From: Chamaelirium japonicum
Taxonomy: Eukaryota > Streptophyta > Magnoliopsida > Liliales > Melanthiaceae
Reading direction: 5' to 3'
NCBI GenBank assembly: GCA_947650365.1
Contig: OX393551.1
Coordinates: forward strand, 7,330,042 to 7,394,041
Length of the DNA: 64,000 nt
In this document: one piece after another, positions 46,250 through 60,000 of the stretch
Position numbering within the stretch: position 1 is the first letter of the stretch
Layout: every line of letters starts with the position of its first letter
Position numbers and translations under genes: made by a program
The notes under the pieces: generated by a model
What the model was told of the DNA's origin: nothing
Databases searched by the model: none
The model's input: the letters and a program-made list of their open reading frames with translations, nothing else

Positions 46250-47330
46250 TACCACAAAAGATGAGCTTAACTGAATCTATGGCTAAGAACCAAGTTTGGG
46301 ATCTTATAGTATTACCTGAATGATCGAAGTTCGTTGGTTGTAAATGGTTTTTCATGACCAAAGAGATTCAAAAGGTAATATAGAAAGATATAAGGCCCGA
46401 TTGGTAGCCAAAGGATTCACACAAAAATAAGGTATTGGTTATATTGAGACATTCTCTCCAATATGTAAGAATGACTACTCTTTCAGAATTATCATAGCTT
46501 GGTGGCTCATTTTGATCTTGAGTTACACTAGATGGATGTAAAAATTACTATTCTGAATGCGGATTGTGTGAGAAGGTTTATATGAAAACAACCTGAAGGA
46601 TTCTCATACAAAGGACAAGAGCAGATGGTATGCAGACTAAAGAAGTCAATATATGGACTAAAACAATCCTCCCGACAGTGGTATCTCAAATTCAATGAGG
46701 TAATAATGATATTTGGTTTTAAGAAAAACATGTTGATCAATGTAATCAATGAGAGCGAAATTATAATTCCAGTCCTATATGTTAATGATATTCTGCTTGC
46801 CAGTAATGATCTTGGACTGTTTTATGATACAAAAATTTTCCTATCATAGAATTTTGAAATAAAATATATGGGTGAGGCTTCCTATGCCCTTGGCACATAA
46901 ATTCGGAGAGACAGACCGAAGGGTATTTTAAATTTGTCTCAGATAGCCACATTGAGAAAATTCTGAAAAGATTCAATTTTTATAAAGGTAGATCTGGGAC
47001 AGCTTTTAACATAAAGGGGATACACTTAGTAAATCCAAAATCTCAAGAAATCAATTAGAGCAGGATGACATGACATATATACCTTATGCATCTGTAATTG
47101 GCAGCCTTATGTATACACATACGTGAACACATCCAGATATTGCCTTTGCAGTTATATTACTTGGTATATTTCAAATTGATCAAGGCAAAGCGCATTGGGA
47201 TACTACCAATAAAGTATTCAGGTATCTGCGAGGGACTATGAATTTTATGCTAACATATAGAAAATCAGATGAGCTGGAGGTTATAATCAATACATAACAG
47301 TTCATTTGCAATAATACAACACATAAAACA
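46250..47330 (+). pseudogene. Ty1/copia pol relic (reverse transcriptase, RNase H)
   Basis: In order: VGCKWFFMTK and RYKARLVAKGFTQK (46340–46430), RLKKSIYGLKQSSRQW (46637–46684), PVLYVNDILLASND (the Copia Y-V-D-D site, mutated to YVND, about 46770), ASVIGSLMY, HPDIAFAV and VFRYLRGTMNF (47090–47240). Order and motifs are those of Copia reverse transcriptase/RNase H. Many stops and frameshifts interrupt it and no LTRs were seen. Confidence 0.88.
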
Positions 47331-47539
47331 TTTTTTTGCATTCTTATATAGGTGATGGTAGATCATTGTATGGATAAATTTTCATCCAACGGTGACCATT
47401 AGAAGTAGGATAAATAACCATTAAAATTTCATCACATGCGACCACAACTTGTATTCAGCGGATAATCCAACAGATCGATGAATTCTGATCAGATCTATTC
47501 AATATTATATTTTATTAAATATTTGTTTACTAAATGATC

Positions 47540-47712
47540 AGGTTACGAGTTGGGTCGGGTTATCCGAAGCCTCTACCCAAGCCCAATCCGAATTAAGATA
47601 GGGTTGAGATTTTTCAACCCAAACCTAACCCATACAAGTAAAATCTCAACCCAAACCCATTCAAATTCTGGTTGGGCTCAGGTTGGCCAGCCCAAGTTGC
47701 AGCCCTATAGAC
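47540..47712. mobile_element. Short GGGTCGGGT-family element upstream of RPE
   Basis: Starts GGTTACGAGTTGGGTCGGGT and ends AGCCCAAGTTGCAGCCCTAT. It lies about 140 bp upstream of the RPE TATA box and so borders the core promoter. Confidence 0.45.
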
Positions 47713-47848
47713 CAATGCTCGGTCGCCTCGCGAAGATGCTCGTTTTGCGATCATGACATCGGCCTCACCGTGACCCGTCGGATGCGATCATGCGGTGCAC
47801 GGCGGCTCTTTGCCCACAAAGCGTGTCAGCATAGCATAGAGTTCCTAG

Positions 47849-47855
47849 TATAAAA
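47849..47855 (+). promoter_or_regulatory. TATA box of the RPE gene
   Basis: TATAAAA lies 94 bases before the start codon, placing transcription start near 47880. The intervening leader contains a short (GA)n tract (47918–47936), common in plant 5' leaders. Confidence 0.6.
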
Positions 47856-47942
47856 GTCGGTACACTACCGCGGCCGCGAACCAGCCATCTTCCACTCACC
47901 AACCCCGGCTCTCCTGAGAGAGAGAGAGAGAGAGAGACGCTG

Positions 47943-49755
47943 ATGGCAGTGGCCGCGAAGATCGCGCCGTCGATGCTGTCGTCGGACTTCGCGAATCTGG
48001 CGTCGGAGGCCGATCGGATGGTCCGGTGCGGCGCTGATTGGCTTCACATGGACATCATGGTAATCAATCCCTCCCCCTCTCTCTCGTCGCTTTCGTATTT
48101 CGTTCAGATCCGAAAACCCTAGTGAGAGAATTCTACCCATCTCCTCTTGAACTGGAAGTAATCACAATCGCAGACCTTGAACTCCGCTGAATTTGAATCG
48201 GATTCTGATTTACCAGAGGTTTCACTGATTGCAGGTTTCAATAATTTTAGGCATTTTGCTCTGTGGAATGCGTGACTGGTTCATGTTTGTTCAATTCTGA
48301 TACCCCTTTAAGAAATGCATTTCCTCCAATTAGGTGGAACATTAGTGCTATTGACCTAGCCAGGATTCTCGTAATTATCATAGAATTCTTGGGTCTGCTA
48401 CCGAGAATCCTATGCTATTGTAGTTAATCTATCGAGCGATCGGAAAAAATGGAGAGGGGAAAGGAGAGTGTGAAGGGGAGCGAGCAGGGGAAGCATCCCA
48501 TAACCTCTGATGGTTGTGAGGGCATTGATAATGTGCGAGCTTGCAGAGAAATCCCGAACCACGGTAGAATTAATGTTGAAGGTTGCAAGAAGGAAGGATG
48601 CAAAGTTTATGATGAAAAGATCTTAAGGCTGCATCAAGCTTCTCTCAATAGGTTAATGCAAAAATCTAGGGGTAACTAGAAATTGGATTTTGATTGGGTT
48701 GTTTCTTGAGAGAAAACTACACCCGGAGCTTATTGGAACATTTTTCGGGAGGAAATGGTTGAGATCAGGTGATCCGAAGGTTGCCCACTGGTACATGTTT
48801 TCAGATACCTCTCTATAGAAGTTTCAGATACTTGAAGACTGAACTGCATCCCTACTGTTGGAACTTCCTCTGGAAATGCTGGAGTAGATACCTAGTGTTG
48901 TAGATTGTTGATTATGCAGGGGCCCCTATTGAGATAGATGATCTCACTTGGCTCCTTTTCAATGGAAACTATGATAGGGCCTATCCGAAGCCTCTTGTCC
49001 CAAGCCTTAATATCGGTATCAACGAGAAGGAATTTTCTAGTATTTGTATATAAAAATGTTGCCGTTTGATGTTTCTGATGTGGAGCTGTCAGTCATCACT
49101 TGCCTGATTGGTCCTAAAAAAATCAATGCAGTTGGTGAAGGAAAAGACCCAATAGTCTACAGACGTGGGGAATAGAAGCACAAAGTGTGGAAGGCATAAG
49201 GTTCTCTAGTTTGGAGCTGGGTTCTTTTGATGGTTGTTTCTTTCTAATTCTCAAACTCAAGATAGGACTACCAAAAACTAGAGAAAGATAAAACCAAGTA
49301 AACAAGCAGGCATGAGGTTTCGTTCGAGAACAAGACTATTGGGTGTCTCATTATGGCAGTGTTCTAAAAAGCGGTCTAGGCGGCCGCCTAGGCGGCGCCT
49401 AGGCGCTAGGCGGCCCCCCACCGTCTGGCCTAGGCCCTAGGCGCTCCAGAAAAGCGGCCAAGCTCCCAGGCGGAGTTAGGTGGCCGCCTAGGCGGTCTAG
49501 GCGGGGCAAGGCGGCGGTCTAGGCGAGCGAGGCGGGCCAGGCGGACCAGGCGAGCCAGGCGGTCTAGGCGGGCTGAGGCTGGCTAGGCGGACCAGGCGAG
49601 CCAGGCGGGGACTGAGGCTGGCCAGGCGGGCTGAGGCTGGCCAGGCAGGCCATGTTTGCTTTTGTTTTTGTTAATTACTCAATCTTGAATTATGGTTATA
49701 TACTTGTTCTTTAAAATAATGGTTTGGGATAATCTTGAACTTATATTAATTTTTA

Positions 49756-49798
<43 letters not shown>

Positions 49799-52700
49799 AT
49801 ATCAAAATAATAAATAATTAAAAAAAATGCAAAACGCCTAGGCGCCGCCTAGGCGCTAGGCGGCCCCCCACCGCCCGACTAGTGCCTAGCGCTTTTTAGA
49901 ACCTTGCATTATGGTTTGGAGAAATATTCTTGGGGGGAATTGTGGCTGGCGTGAAAATCACCAAAACAAAAAAGGACAAATTTCATGTTGGGAAGATTCT
50001 AGAAAATCCTGTCCGAAAGGCTATGGTGATAAATCATCAACGAAGAGTAGGTTTGCTTCTTTGCAGTTAAAGAAGGCGAGTAGTGGTGGATCGTTCTACA
50101 GTAGTAGGTTTGCTCTCTATGGTTCTTTGGATGCGAGAGGTTTTACATGTAAAATCAATGGAGTTAGTACCTGTTCACTCCACAGTTGGAGCCTTCTTGC
50201 ATAGAAGGTTGTTGACCTACTTAAGGAGTCTATATTGTGTAAGAGCGACTTGCTTCCCTTCGACAGCATGGTAGAAAATTTATTTATCTAGTGATACCAT
50301 GGCTCTTGATCAAAAGATCATCTCTACAGCAAGTCATAACAATACTCAAATTGAGAAGGGTGGCTCTTTCGAGGTTGGCACTATTGTGAAAAGCGTGAAT
50401 GATGAAAAGCGTGAACGAGAGAGTTTTAGAACGAGTTTAGATGTAGTTTAATGTTATCACTTTCTATTTTTAGGTCATTTTTTACTGTAGCTTTTATTTT
50501 GTTGTAATAACAAAGTTTCTGTAACTTTTAAAATTGAACTACGACATGTAATCACTGCTTGAATTTATTTTTTCAGGTGGTGTTGAATCATGAGGTTTTA
50601 CAAGATCATCCCACAGACCACCAATTGCAGAAGTAAAAGTAATTGTTTCACCAAAGTGATTAAAATATTAAAACTATTGCCAATGACCCTGTCATGTACA
50701 TTATGTCCACTGGTGTGAAAAAGATCAAATTGACCTCTACTGAAACTTGTAAATTTGTAATGTGTCACACAGTAGGCCTTTCCCTCCTAGTATGTTGCTT
50801 AGCATATCAAAAATTTCCTTTGTCATACATATCATATGCAGTGACACCAACAGTACTTAATCCTTTTCAAATATCTTATTCACTCAACATCCTTTGATGT
50901 ATCTCTCTCTTGGAATGTTTAATACTCTTCAAAATACGAAGTTTAAATTATGGTAGTGAGTAATGACATTGCTGCTAGCCTGCTACAATTGCAGATTATT
51001 AATCATTATAGTCGTCCAAAACGTCCTCAGGGTACCTAGAGTTCATCTAAGACAACACATTATATAAATATTAGGGAATTATCGAAATCCTTTTGCATAT
51101 CATTAGCTGTGCTGAAACTTCTCTGGGCTATTCAGCCTTATGTGCAAGTGATTGGAATATGAGGTAGGTTGTATAATGGGACCAGTACTAGCATTAAGAT
51201 ATTACATCTCGGTATATGTGCACATGCATACATGATGGCTTTGTATGATTCATCCTGATTTTTGTTAGCACCTATCTGTTATTATTCTCACAAGAAAAGA
51301 GAACATGTAGCGCATTAGAGTAACTGCATGAGTTCTTCATATTCATTTTTCTCTAATACAGATTACGGGAGTTAATGTGCAGGTTGGTAGTAAACAAAGT
51401 CATATAAGACGGCATGCATTAAACAAGGAGGAATAATAAATAAATAAATAAATAAATAAAGGGAGAATTGTATACATTTTAATAACTGGCATACACCAAG
51501 ATTGCAAGAGGAATGCATGTTTGGTAATAAATGCTAATCAAATGTGGTCCACGTGGAATAGCATAGCAAAAACTGAGATGGAAATAAATGGCAAGGGGAA
51601 AGTATACATTCTTATCAACTAAAAATGATCATAAAAAGGTTACAGTTTTAATGCAAAGAGGAAAAAATACCTTGTCATTCATGCAACAACACAAGACAAG
51701 ATAGGAATCCAATTATTTTAGGAAAATCATTGTCCGATAACTTTTTTAGGACTGATTGATATCATAATAGCATGCATTCTTCTAATTATCCTATATTTTA
51801 GTGCAGTCTTTAATTAACTTGGCAACATACCCTATGACCTATTTGTGAGTTTTTCTCTTCTTATCGTGCACTCAACCAAATGTAAATAGCTTTTCCCAGT
51901 GGTTGTAAGCATGAGAAACCTAGTTGTGTCCCTTAGCATACCTCCACAGCTCCACCAATGCCCTATCCCTTCTAGGTGCATCTCACTTTCTCGAGAATTG
52001 GATATATGCTTTAACCTATCCACCAGCAGTTGGAGAAGGGGCTGACGGGAAGAGGGAGGGGTAAGAACACTAAAGCCGAGCCGCCGAGGAGAGGGGGCAT
52101 GTGTCAGTCATAGGGGAAGGGAAAGAGCAGACATGTGTTAGTTAGATGAATACAAGTCTCTTGACAATCTTACCACCAGAAATACCTCTACTTCTTCCCT
52201 TTGGTTGATGACTTTACAGATTTGCACTTCTCGTTCCTTGATCTCTCGCACAAGCAGTGTTTCCCTTGTATCTGATCCGATCTCGCAAGGCTACAATCTA
52301 TACCCCGCAAAGAATCTTCAGAGTCCTGACTCTGTCAATGTCTTCAGACAGATAGATACCACAAACCAGTTCTTGGTTTGTCTTTGGATCGACACACGAT
52401 CCAGTCTTCCAATCTCACAGAAATAATAAGGTGGGTTCCTTAGTTTCATGCAATCAAGCACATCTGCATCTAATGAAAACCTAGATCATTCAACATACAT
52501 ATGTTAAATAAAACCTCAATGCAATCACATATCAATTGGAAAGAACACAAACCATGAATATCAACATTCTAACCTAATCAAGCAAGATACAAACATCCTA
52601 TGATGGATTCAACATGAGTAGAGGATGAGAGAAGAATAAAATCTTTCGCTCGAGAAACCTCCGACGGCTCAAACCCTAATAACTTTCTCTCTTTCTCTCT

Positions 52701-54018
52701 CTCTCTCTCACTAGGAATGCTCCAAAAGTCCTTATATAAACCTCAAATCGCTAAGAGATAACTCATAGACATCAAATCGCTAAGAGATAACTCCCGAAAA
52801 AACCAAGTCAATCCGGCAAAAAACAGATGAAGTATGTAGTTTTTTGGGGCAGAAGATTGATCTTCTATCGGTCCTCCAAACAGAAGTTCTGCCAAAAATT
52901 CCTGCAGTGCACAGTAAGTGGACGATCGATCTTCTAAGCAAAAATTCTTTTTTTTTTTTTCTGCACAACAAGAACTAGTTCTATCAATCTTCAATACAAA
53001 ATTTCAGCAAAGAGGTTTGTCAAGTGGTTTTCAAAGCATATTTTCAATCAAGTTCAAAATCAAAACCTAACACACTAAAACATATTCAAGGAATCAATAC
53101 AAATCATTTAGATCTTCAAATCTTAATTAAAATTCAATCGAAACTCAGTCATTAAATTTAAAACTCAAAAACACGTGGAAACTGTAGATGCATTCTATAT
53201 GATCAATCAACAAGGGCTATCTAAGTGAGTCAAATTACCTGTTCCTATGAAGACGAATCCATCTTAGAACAAATTACAAAAGATTTCATTAAATTTCACA
53301 AATGTTTTTTTTTAACCTTGCATTTATCTGATATTCAAATCCTACCACAACGGACCCCACATGCGCATTCAGATTCTTTAGTGACAAGCAATGAGCTATC
53401 GGCCTATCATTGGATCTCAATCGTCATTTTAGTCACCCGATATTTTTAATTAGAGGTCGAAGTTTGAAACACCTCATTATTGTGGGATTATGACATTATT
53501 TAATAATATAAGTAAATTGCCAATATATATTAAATAAAATCCCAATCCGTGATCCGAAGCGACCAACCCAATCTTAGTTCGGGTTGGTTTGGTTGGGTCT
53601 ATGTACGAGTTGGTCTTGTTATGGTTGAGGAATTGTAGAACCGACCCAGGTCAGTTTGGTTTTGATCCCAAACTGAACTAACCGACCTTACTTGCACCCT
53701 TAATGGCGGAGGGAAGCGGCTAAGGGAAGGGAGGCGGGTGGACGCAGCAGGGAAGAGTAGAGTGAAGACAATCTAGGGAAAGGGCAGAGGGCCGATAGGG
53801 TAGTGATGGATGCAGGTAAACGGGTTGACGATGAGGCGAAGGCTAATGGAACAAAAGGGGAGGCTGGGGAGAGGAAGGTAGGGGGTGGTCAGATTAAGTG
53901 GAGGGGCTTATGGAGAAGGGATGCACAGAGGAGGTGTCTGAGGAGATGCATGCAAATAGGTCACCACGGGGAAGATATAAGCAACCAGGTGGTGGCCGGA
54001 GTTGGAGAGGCATGTGGC

Positions 54019-54065
<47 letters not shown>

Positions 54066-57000
54066 TATCCTCTAGAGCTTGGATCTTGATCTTCTCTTCC
54101 GGTGGGAATAGAACGTGAGTTCATGAGATTTTGTTGATAGGCATAGGTATATAACACAACATAGGAGCCACCCAAGCATAAAAAACCATGGGAAAGGGAT
54201 CAGGATGATCAGATTACCTTCTCACAAATCCATATATTGACATACTGTATCTTTCATGGTATCCTGACTCATATCCGAATTATGAAAGGTTTAGGGAAAT
54301 ACACAAGATATTTTAGAGGAACTAAGAGACCCAAACAGTTGTTTATGTGATAATGAAAAATATTAAAATTTCTATCTGCACATAATTGCAAGCAAACACA
54401 CACTCAAACTAATCATCTATTATATGTTATCAAACTTTACTATATGTTTGTTGCTAGACTTGAGGAAATTAACTCTGTATTGCCACTTTTTCTGTAAAGA
54501 TAATGATATTATCTCAAAACCTGTATTTTACTGTGGTTAAATTACTTCGCAATTTTCCATAGAGACTAATTTTATTTTATTTTTGTGTAATTGCAGGATG
54601 GGTAAGTGTATCATGTCGCTTTCATGTATGTAATGGTCTATCCTTTAACTTCAATTTTTGGTTTAGGAGATTCTGCTTACAATGCATTCGTTATTTATTC
54701 CTCTAGTATCATATTAATTTGGACCAATCATACAAAGTTGTCAAACCTTAGATGGGTGTTATAATGTTTAGCATGATTAACAAATTCATTGTTTTCATTT
54801 AATGTTTAATACTCAAATGTATTATGCAATATTGTGCAGCGCTGGCTGTTCTTCTACCCTTTTTCCCTACAAGGCTCGTTCCTTTTGTGGGGAAAGTGGA
54901 TACCCTGGACCTTTCTCGCACTTGTTTCGGCCTCAATGGCCTAATCTCAACTAATCTCAATTGACCAGTCCCCCAAGGCCTAATAATTACCGAATTCGAC
55001 TTGGGGTTATGGGAACCTAAGTCAAGTTGGGAATCTTGGGATACACAAAAGTGTAATTGATATTTTGTTTGATATTAACCAATCCACTTTGGTCCAATCC
55101 ATATGAACCGAACAACACATGGACCAACCTGAACTTAACCTGACACGATCTAGCCCGATCCCATGAAACTCGACCAAACTTGATCAATTCCGAGCAAATT
55201 TGACCTGATCCGATTGAATTTGATTTAACCTTTGATAGTTTGGCAAAGTCCAATCTGATCCTGCTTGGCCAATCAGTTAAAAACTAGTGACAACTCTAGG
55301 TGACATACATCAAAACACTTATTAGAGAACTGAATTCTGTCAAAGCCATGTGGCAGAACCCAGTGTTCAACTTCCGCAACATTCCCAGGGAAACGGGGAG
55401 GCCCCTTAGTGATATAAAATATAATTAGACAAAACTTTGAGTTAGGTAACCATGTTAAAAGCAATGGATAATTTTGTTATGATAGCTTATATTATGTGTT
55501 CAGTTCCCACACATTTGATCAATATGTTCCTTTGGTTTGCTTGGAAACACTTACGAAGTTACACTCTGAGATTGGTAATGCAAACCAGTTGCGATGCATG
55601 AAAGTCAAGATAAAATGGAAGCTTTTTATGATAGTTTGGGAACTTTAAGTATAAAATTCAGCAAACATAAGCATACCCAAATCAGATTTTATTAAAGAAA
55701 AGACAATCTTATTATCGGAATATGAAAGATAATGAAAACATGTAATTATAAATGATTGATCTTCAAACAAACGTTACAAGATAATAATTTCAACAATTAA
55801 AATTCATGCAAAGATAAAAGAAAAGCAATGATGATATACGCAACGATGATCCAAGCAAGCTATTATCTGCGATAATGAATGAATAACGATTGCCAAATAA
55901 TATGGGGTATGAAAAGGTGGGTGCGGACAGTTGCGGATGAAGACGTATGATATCTAATGAATGATAAAGATGCGAGGAAGATGATACTAATGATCGTGGG
56001 GAGCTTCGCCGAAGGATGAAGAAATACGGGGAAGGAGTTGACTCAGAAGAAAAAGATTAGAAGCCGGAAGATCTCCACGAAGGGGTGACGAAGAACAAGA
56101 AGAACACCTTCTTCAATTTCTCAAAGAGAGCAATTTCAATCGATTCTAGATATCCTCTCCAACTAGGGTTGTTGGAATCCTTTTTATAGAAGAGGATAAT
56201 CTCAAATAAAGAAACAAAAGAAGGAAACAGTAGAGGAGATCCACGGGAAAGAGGGACACGGAATAGAAAAATAAGAGGGGGCACGACTTTATGCCTCGTA
56301 TCCGTGCGGATAAGGAGAAGTAGGAGCTGACGTTTGGGGTTTATTTATCGGGAAAAGAATCCCATACAATTGCTCTTTCACCGGAAAATAAAAGTCCCAT
56401 TTAAGATGCTAAAGGCATCCCACGGCTGAAAAATAAAAAGCCTCATTGAAGCTTTATAAAATTGATATGGTAACCCCTACTAATCTCATTTTAATTAGCG
56501 TTTAATGGCTTGCTTTGATCTACCGTTGGATGCAACATCCAACGCCTCCTGTCATTCAACATGCCAATTATAAAACTAGCTAGCTAGTTGGTCTTGTCGG
56601 GTGTGACAATCCCACACCATAAGCTAGCAAATAGGCTAAAAAGTTGTAACTAAACATCAGACCGCTCGATCTCTGCCCGAAGACAGGCAATGGACTCACA
56701 ATATTAAATTGCTAAATAAAACAATTAAAGATAAATCGTAGCTAGAAACGTGCTATATCAGTCGCCTCCACTTTGAGAAAACTCGTACTCAAGTTTCATA
56801 TTGAAGTCGCCGCTGGTGGGGGGATCTAACGAAGGGCCACCATCATGGAATTTTTGCCGCACCAGGATTCAAGAGTTGGTGATGGAGGCCTAGTCGGGGT
56901 GGCACACTGCCCCGCAGAAACCTCCCGCGTCCCATGCGAAAGATGTGATGTCGTCAAGCAGGGATCAGATGTTCTGGAAACGCCGGTACGCGCTGACGCG

Positions 57001-60000
57001 TGTATCTGAGCAGTCTAGTGTCGCGAAGTGCATCAGACAACCTTCGTGCCCCTTACGAAGAAGTAGCTGACGTCGATTAAGGCCCGGAAGCTATGGAAGT
57101 ATAGATAAAAGAGCCCGCAAGCTGCAGTCGCCTCTACAAGTAGTCGGCCTGCCCCCAACGAAGTCGACGTGCTGAGGTGGAGGCCCCACCAAAGGATCCG
57201 CAAGAGGTGACTCCTCTGGTGAAACAACTAGAGGCAGAGGGAACTCCACAGAAAGCACTGCTGGAGGAGGTGGCCCCTTTGAAGAAATTGCTGAAGGTAG
57301 CGGGAACACCACAAAAACCACTGCAAGAGGGGGTGGCTACTCTAAAAAAACTCCTGAAGGTGGCGAGACCTCCACGAAAGTCGCTGCTGGAGAAGGTGAC
57401 TTCTCTGTAGGCACTTGAGGGGAAAAAAGATCCACTGGAGGTGGAATCTCCTCAAATGGTACTGGTGGAGTCGGTAACTCCACAGAAGGTGGAGGCTCTA
57501 TTGGAGGCTTGCTGCATCTGGCAAGCACCCTATTCTCTCGCGTTCTCCATTTCAAATCTGTCTCAATCTCATCAAGAACATAGTGAACCTACCAATCTTT
57601 GGCTTCCAATGATAAAGAACAATGAGGATGCAAAAGCCAATTAAGAAAATGTTTCGTGAGAAGATCAAGATCATAAGTTTGATTTTCAACAAGTGAATTA
57701 AAGAGCAGATCTAAGATTGTGGACAAAGGAGAAGGGAACTACGACTCGTACAAAGTTGGATAAAACTTTAGAAGGTTTTTGTATCACTTGATCAAAGAGA
57801 ACAATTTCCATCCATTCTTAAAGGGGTCCAAGAAATTTAAGAAGGTGTTTCTTAATCCGCAATTGTCCGCACCCACCTTCTAAATTTTAAAGAAGAAGGT
57901 GTCTACTAAACGATACAATCAAATCGTGTGTTTAATGGAATGGTAGTGGTGATGATCGGTTTCTCAATCTTTACATGCTCGTAAAGCCATGCATGTGTTA
58001 TTGGGTAATAAAGTTAGTTACCAAAACTGAATCATATTCTACAAAGTAACAAAACCACAAATATGATACTGATAATCAGCACCACTATACAACCATTTAT
58101 GTAGCCAAGGGGGTGATTATTCCTCTACAATGCTTTTTTGAAGCTTGGACGTTGCCTTCAAAATTGAATCCACTAGTATATCATGCACCACTAGACCTTA
58201 TGCATATTTATTCACATCTTTCAATTCATCTATGTGCTGCCACGTCCAACAGGCAACATGTAGTTGCTCTATTAGAAGAGGAATGGTGCAAAACAGGTGC
58301 AACACAAGGACCTTCATAAAATCATGTTTCTTGACCTCATCTCTTCTAAAAAGTACTTTAAGAACTCTTTTAATATTCCCCTTGGTTATTCTATGCTGGG
58401 GAATTAGTTATTCCCGGTGTTTTCAAAGGCGTTCGAGGCGTAATCTTCAAGGCGTGCCTCAGGACGAGGCGTAGGTAAATCGCCTCAAAGGCATTGGCTG
58501 AGGCGTTCAAACACATAAGGCGTATGCCTCAAAGCCTGAGGCGTACGCTTCAAGTTCGAGGCATACGCCTCAGATGTGTCTGATTTTGATGAATTTTTTT
58601 TGAATTGTGATTTATTTTTTATTATAAAAATATTGTTTTGTGGGCCTTTTGGATTACGTGGCTAGCTATAGTATAACCAAATTCCAAAGTATGTTGTATC
58701 CAATATCCATACAACCCAAATTCAAGGAAGTTATAGTTATAGTTAAAAAAAAAAATTCCTCAAAGACGCAAGTCCAGCTGGATTTTTACCAATTAGGCAT
58801 AAGCCCAGCTAGATTTCAGCTCCAAATTACTCGCCTCGGGGCGTTTGGGGTGCGCCTCACCCCAGGGCGAGTCCTCGGCAGGTTTTTTAAAACACTGATT
58901 AGGACCCACGATTACCTCTCTGGACATGTCCATGCCCATCCTTAGTTAGGATCAACGACATTCTATTGCAAGCTTGTATGACCCGCCTTGTTTTGTTGGT
59001 TCTATCTCGCATTTTCATGTTTTTCCCGAAGATTGCCTTTTTAGGGCTTACACCTCTGTTGGCATTTGCAGGTATTATATGTTTTTTTTTAGTAGCCTCG
59101 GGCAATATGCTTTTCCAAACTGGTTTAATCATCATGCTTGTACTCATCCTTGCACCATTAGCAGTTGAAATGGTGTTGATTCCTTCCATGCATGTCCCTG
59201 TGGGCCCACTCGATGCCGTGATCTTTGACAACTTAAAACTAAAACAGCAAACCTAAGAATTGCCAATCTAACTCATTGTTAAATGTTAACCAAAGAGGAA
59301 ACACCTCAAATTTGGTTATAGTACCAAATTTGGGACCTCTGCATAAGTTCCATCCTAAATATTTACTAGAACTCAGCTCAGTCCATTTAATGAAATCATT
59401 TCATTCTCTATTTGTGTGTAAACATATTTAGTCTTCCAAATTTTCTGTGCTTAGTCTGACTCCATATAAGTTTTCTGGATTCAGTGTGGAATCCTGACTT
59501 CCCTTCCTTGAAAGATCTGAAAAAGTGATTTTTTTTCTTTTAAGTTTTTGTGAATATTTAAAATTAAAAATTAGAAAATAAGAACATACCCTTCTATCCA
59601 TTCTCTAGATGTTTTGATCGGGTTTTTCCCACTATAATTGTCTTGAATCTGGTTGGTTAAGCAATTGGCTTCCAAGCTTGAACGATGCAAAAAACAAAAT
59701 CACAAGCAGAACCAGTTATATTGCTCTCCATTTGTGTTGTAATTGGTGCTGGTTCCTGATGGTACAACGTTAAGAATCACATTCCAATAGTAGAAAATTT
59801 GATTGAGTTGGTCAGATTCATTTTGTACGTCTTAGAGCATTTGAGGTGATTGTAAAGCTTGGAAAGGCCATATAAATTGTTTAATTGCCTGATTCCTCAC
59901 TAAGAACCAGGTTAATGCACATAGATAGTTGAATTTGGTATGGTTCAACCGTTCAATATCTTGATGTACTAGTTTAGCATTGGTACATTGTGCAGCATAG

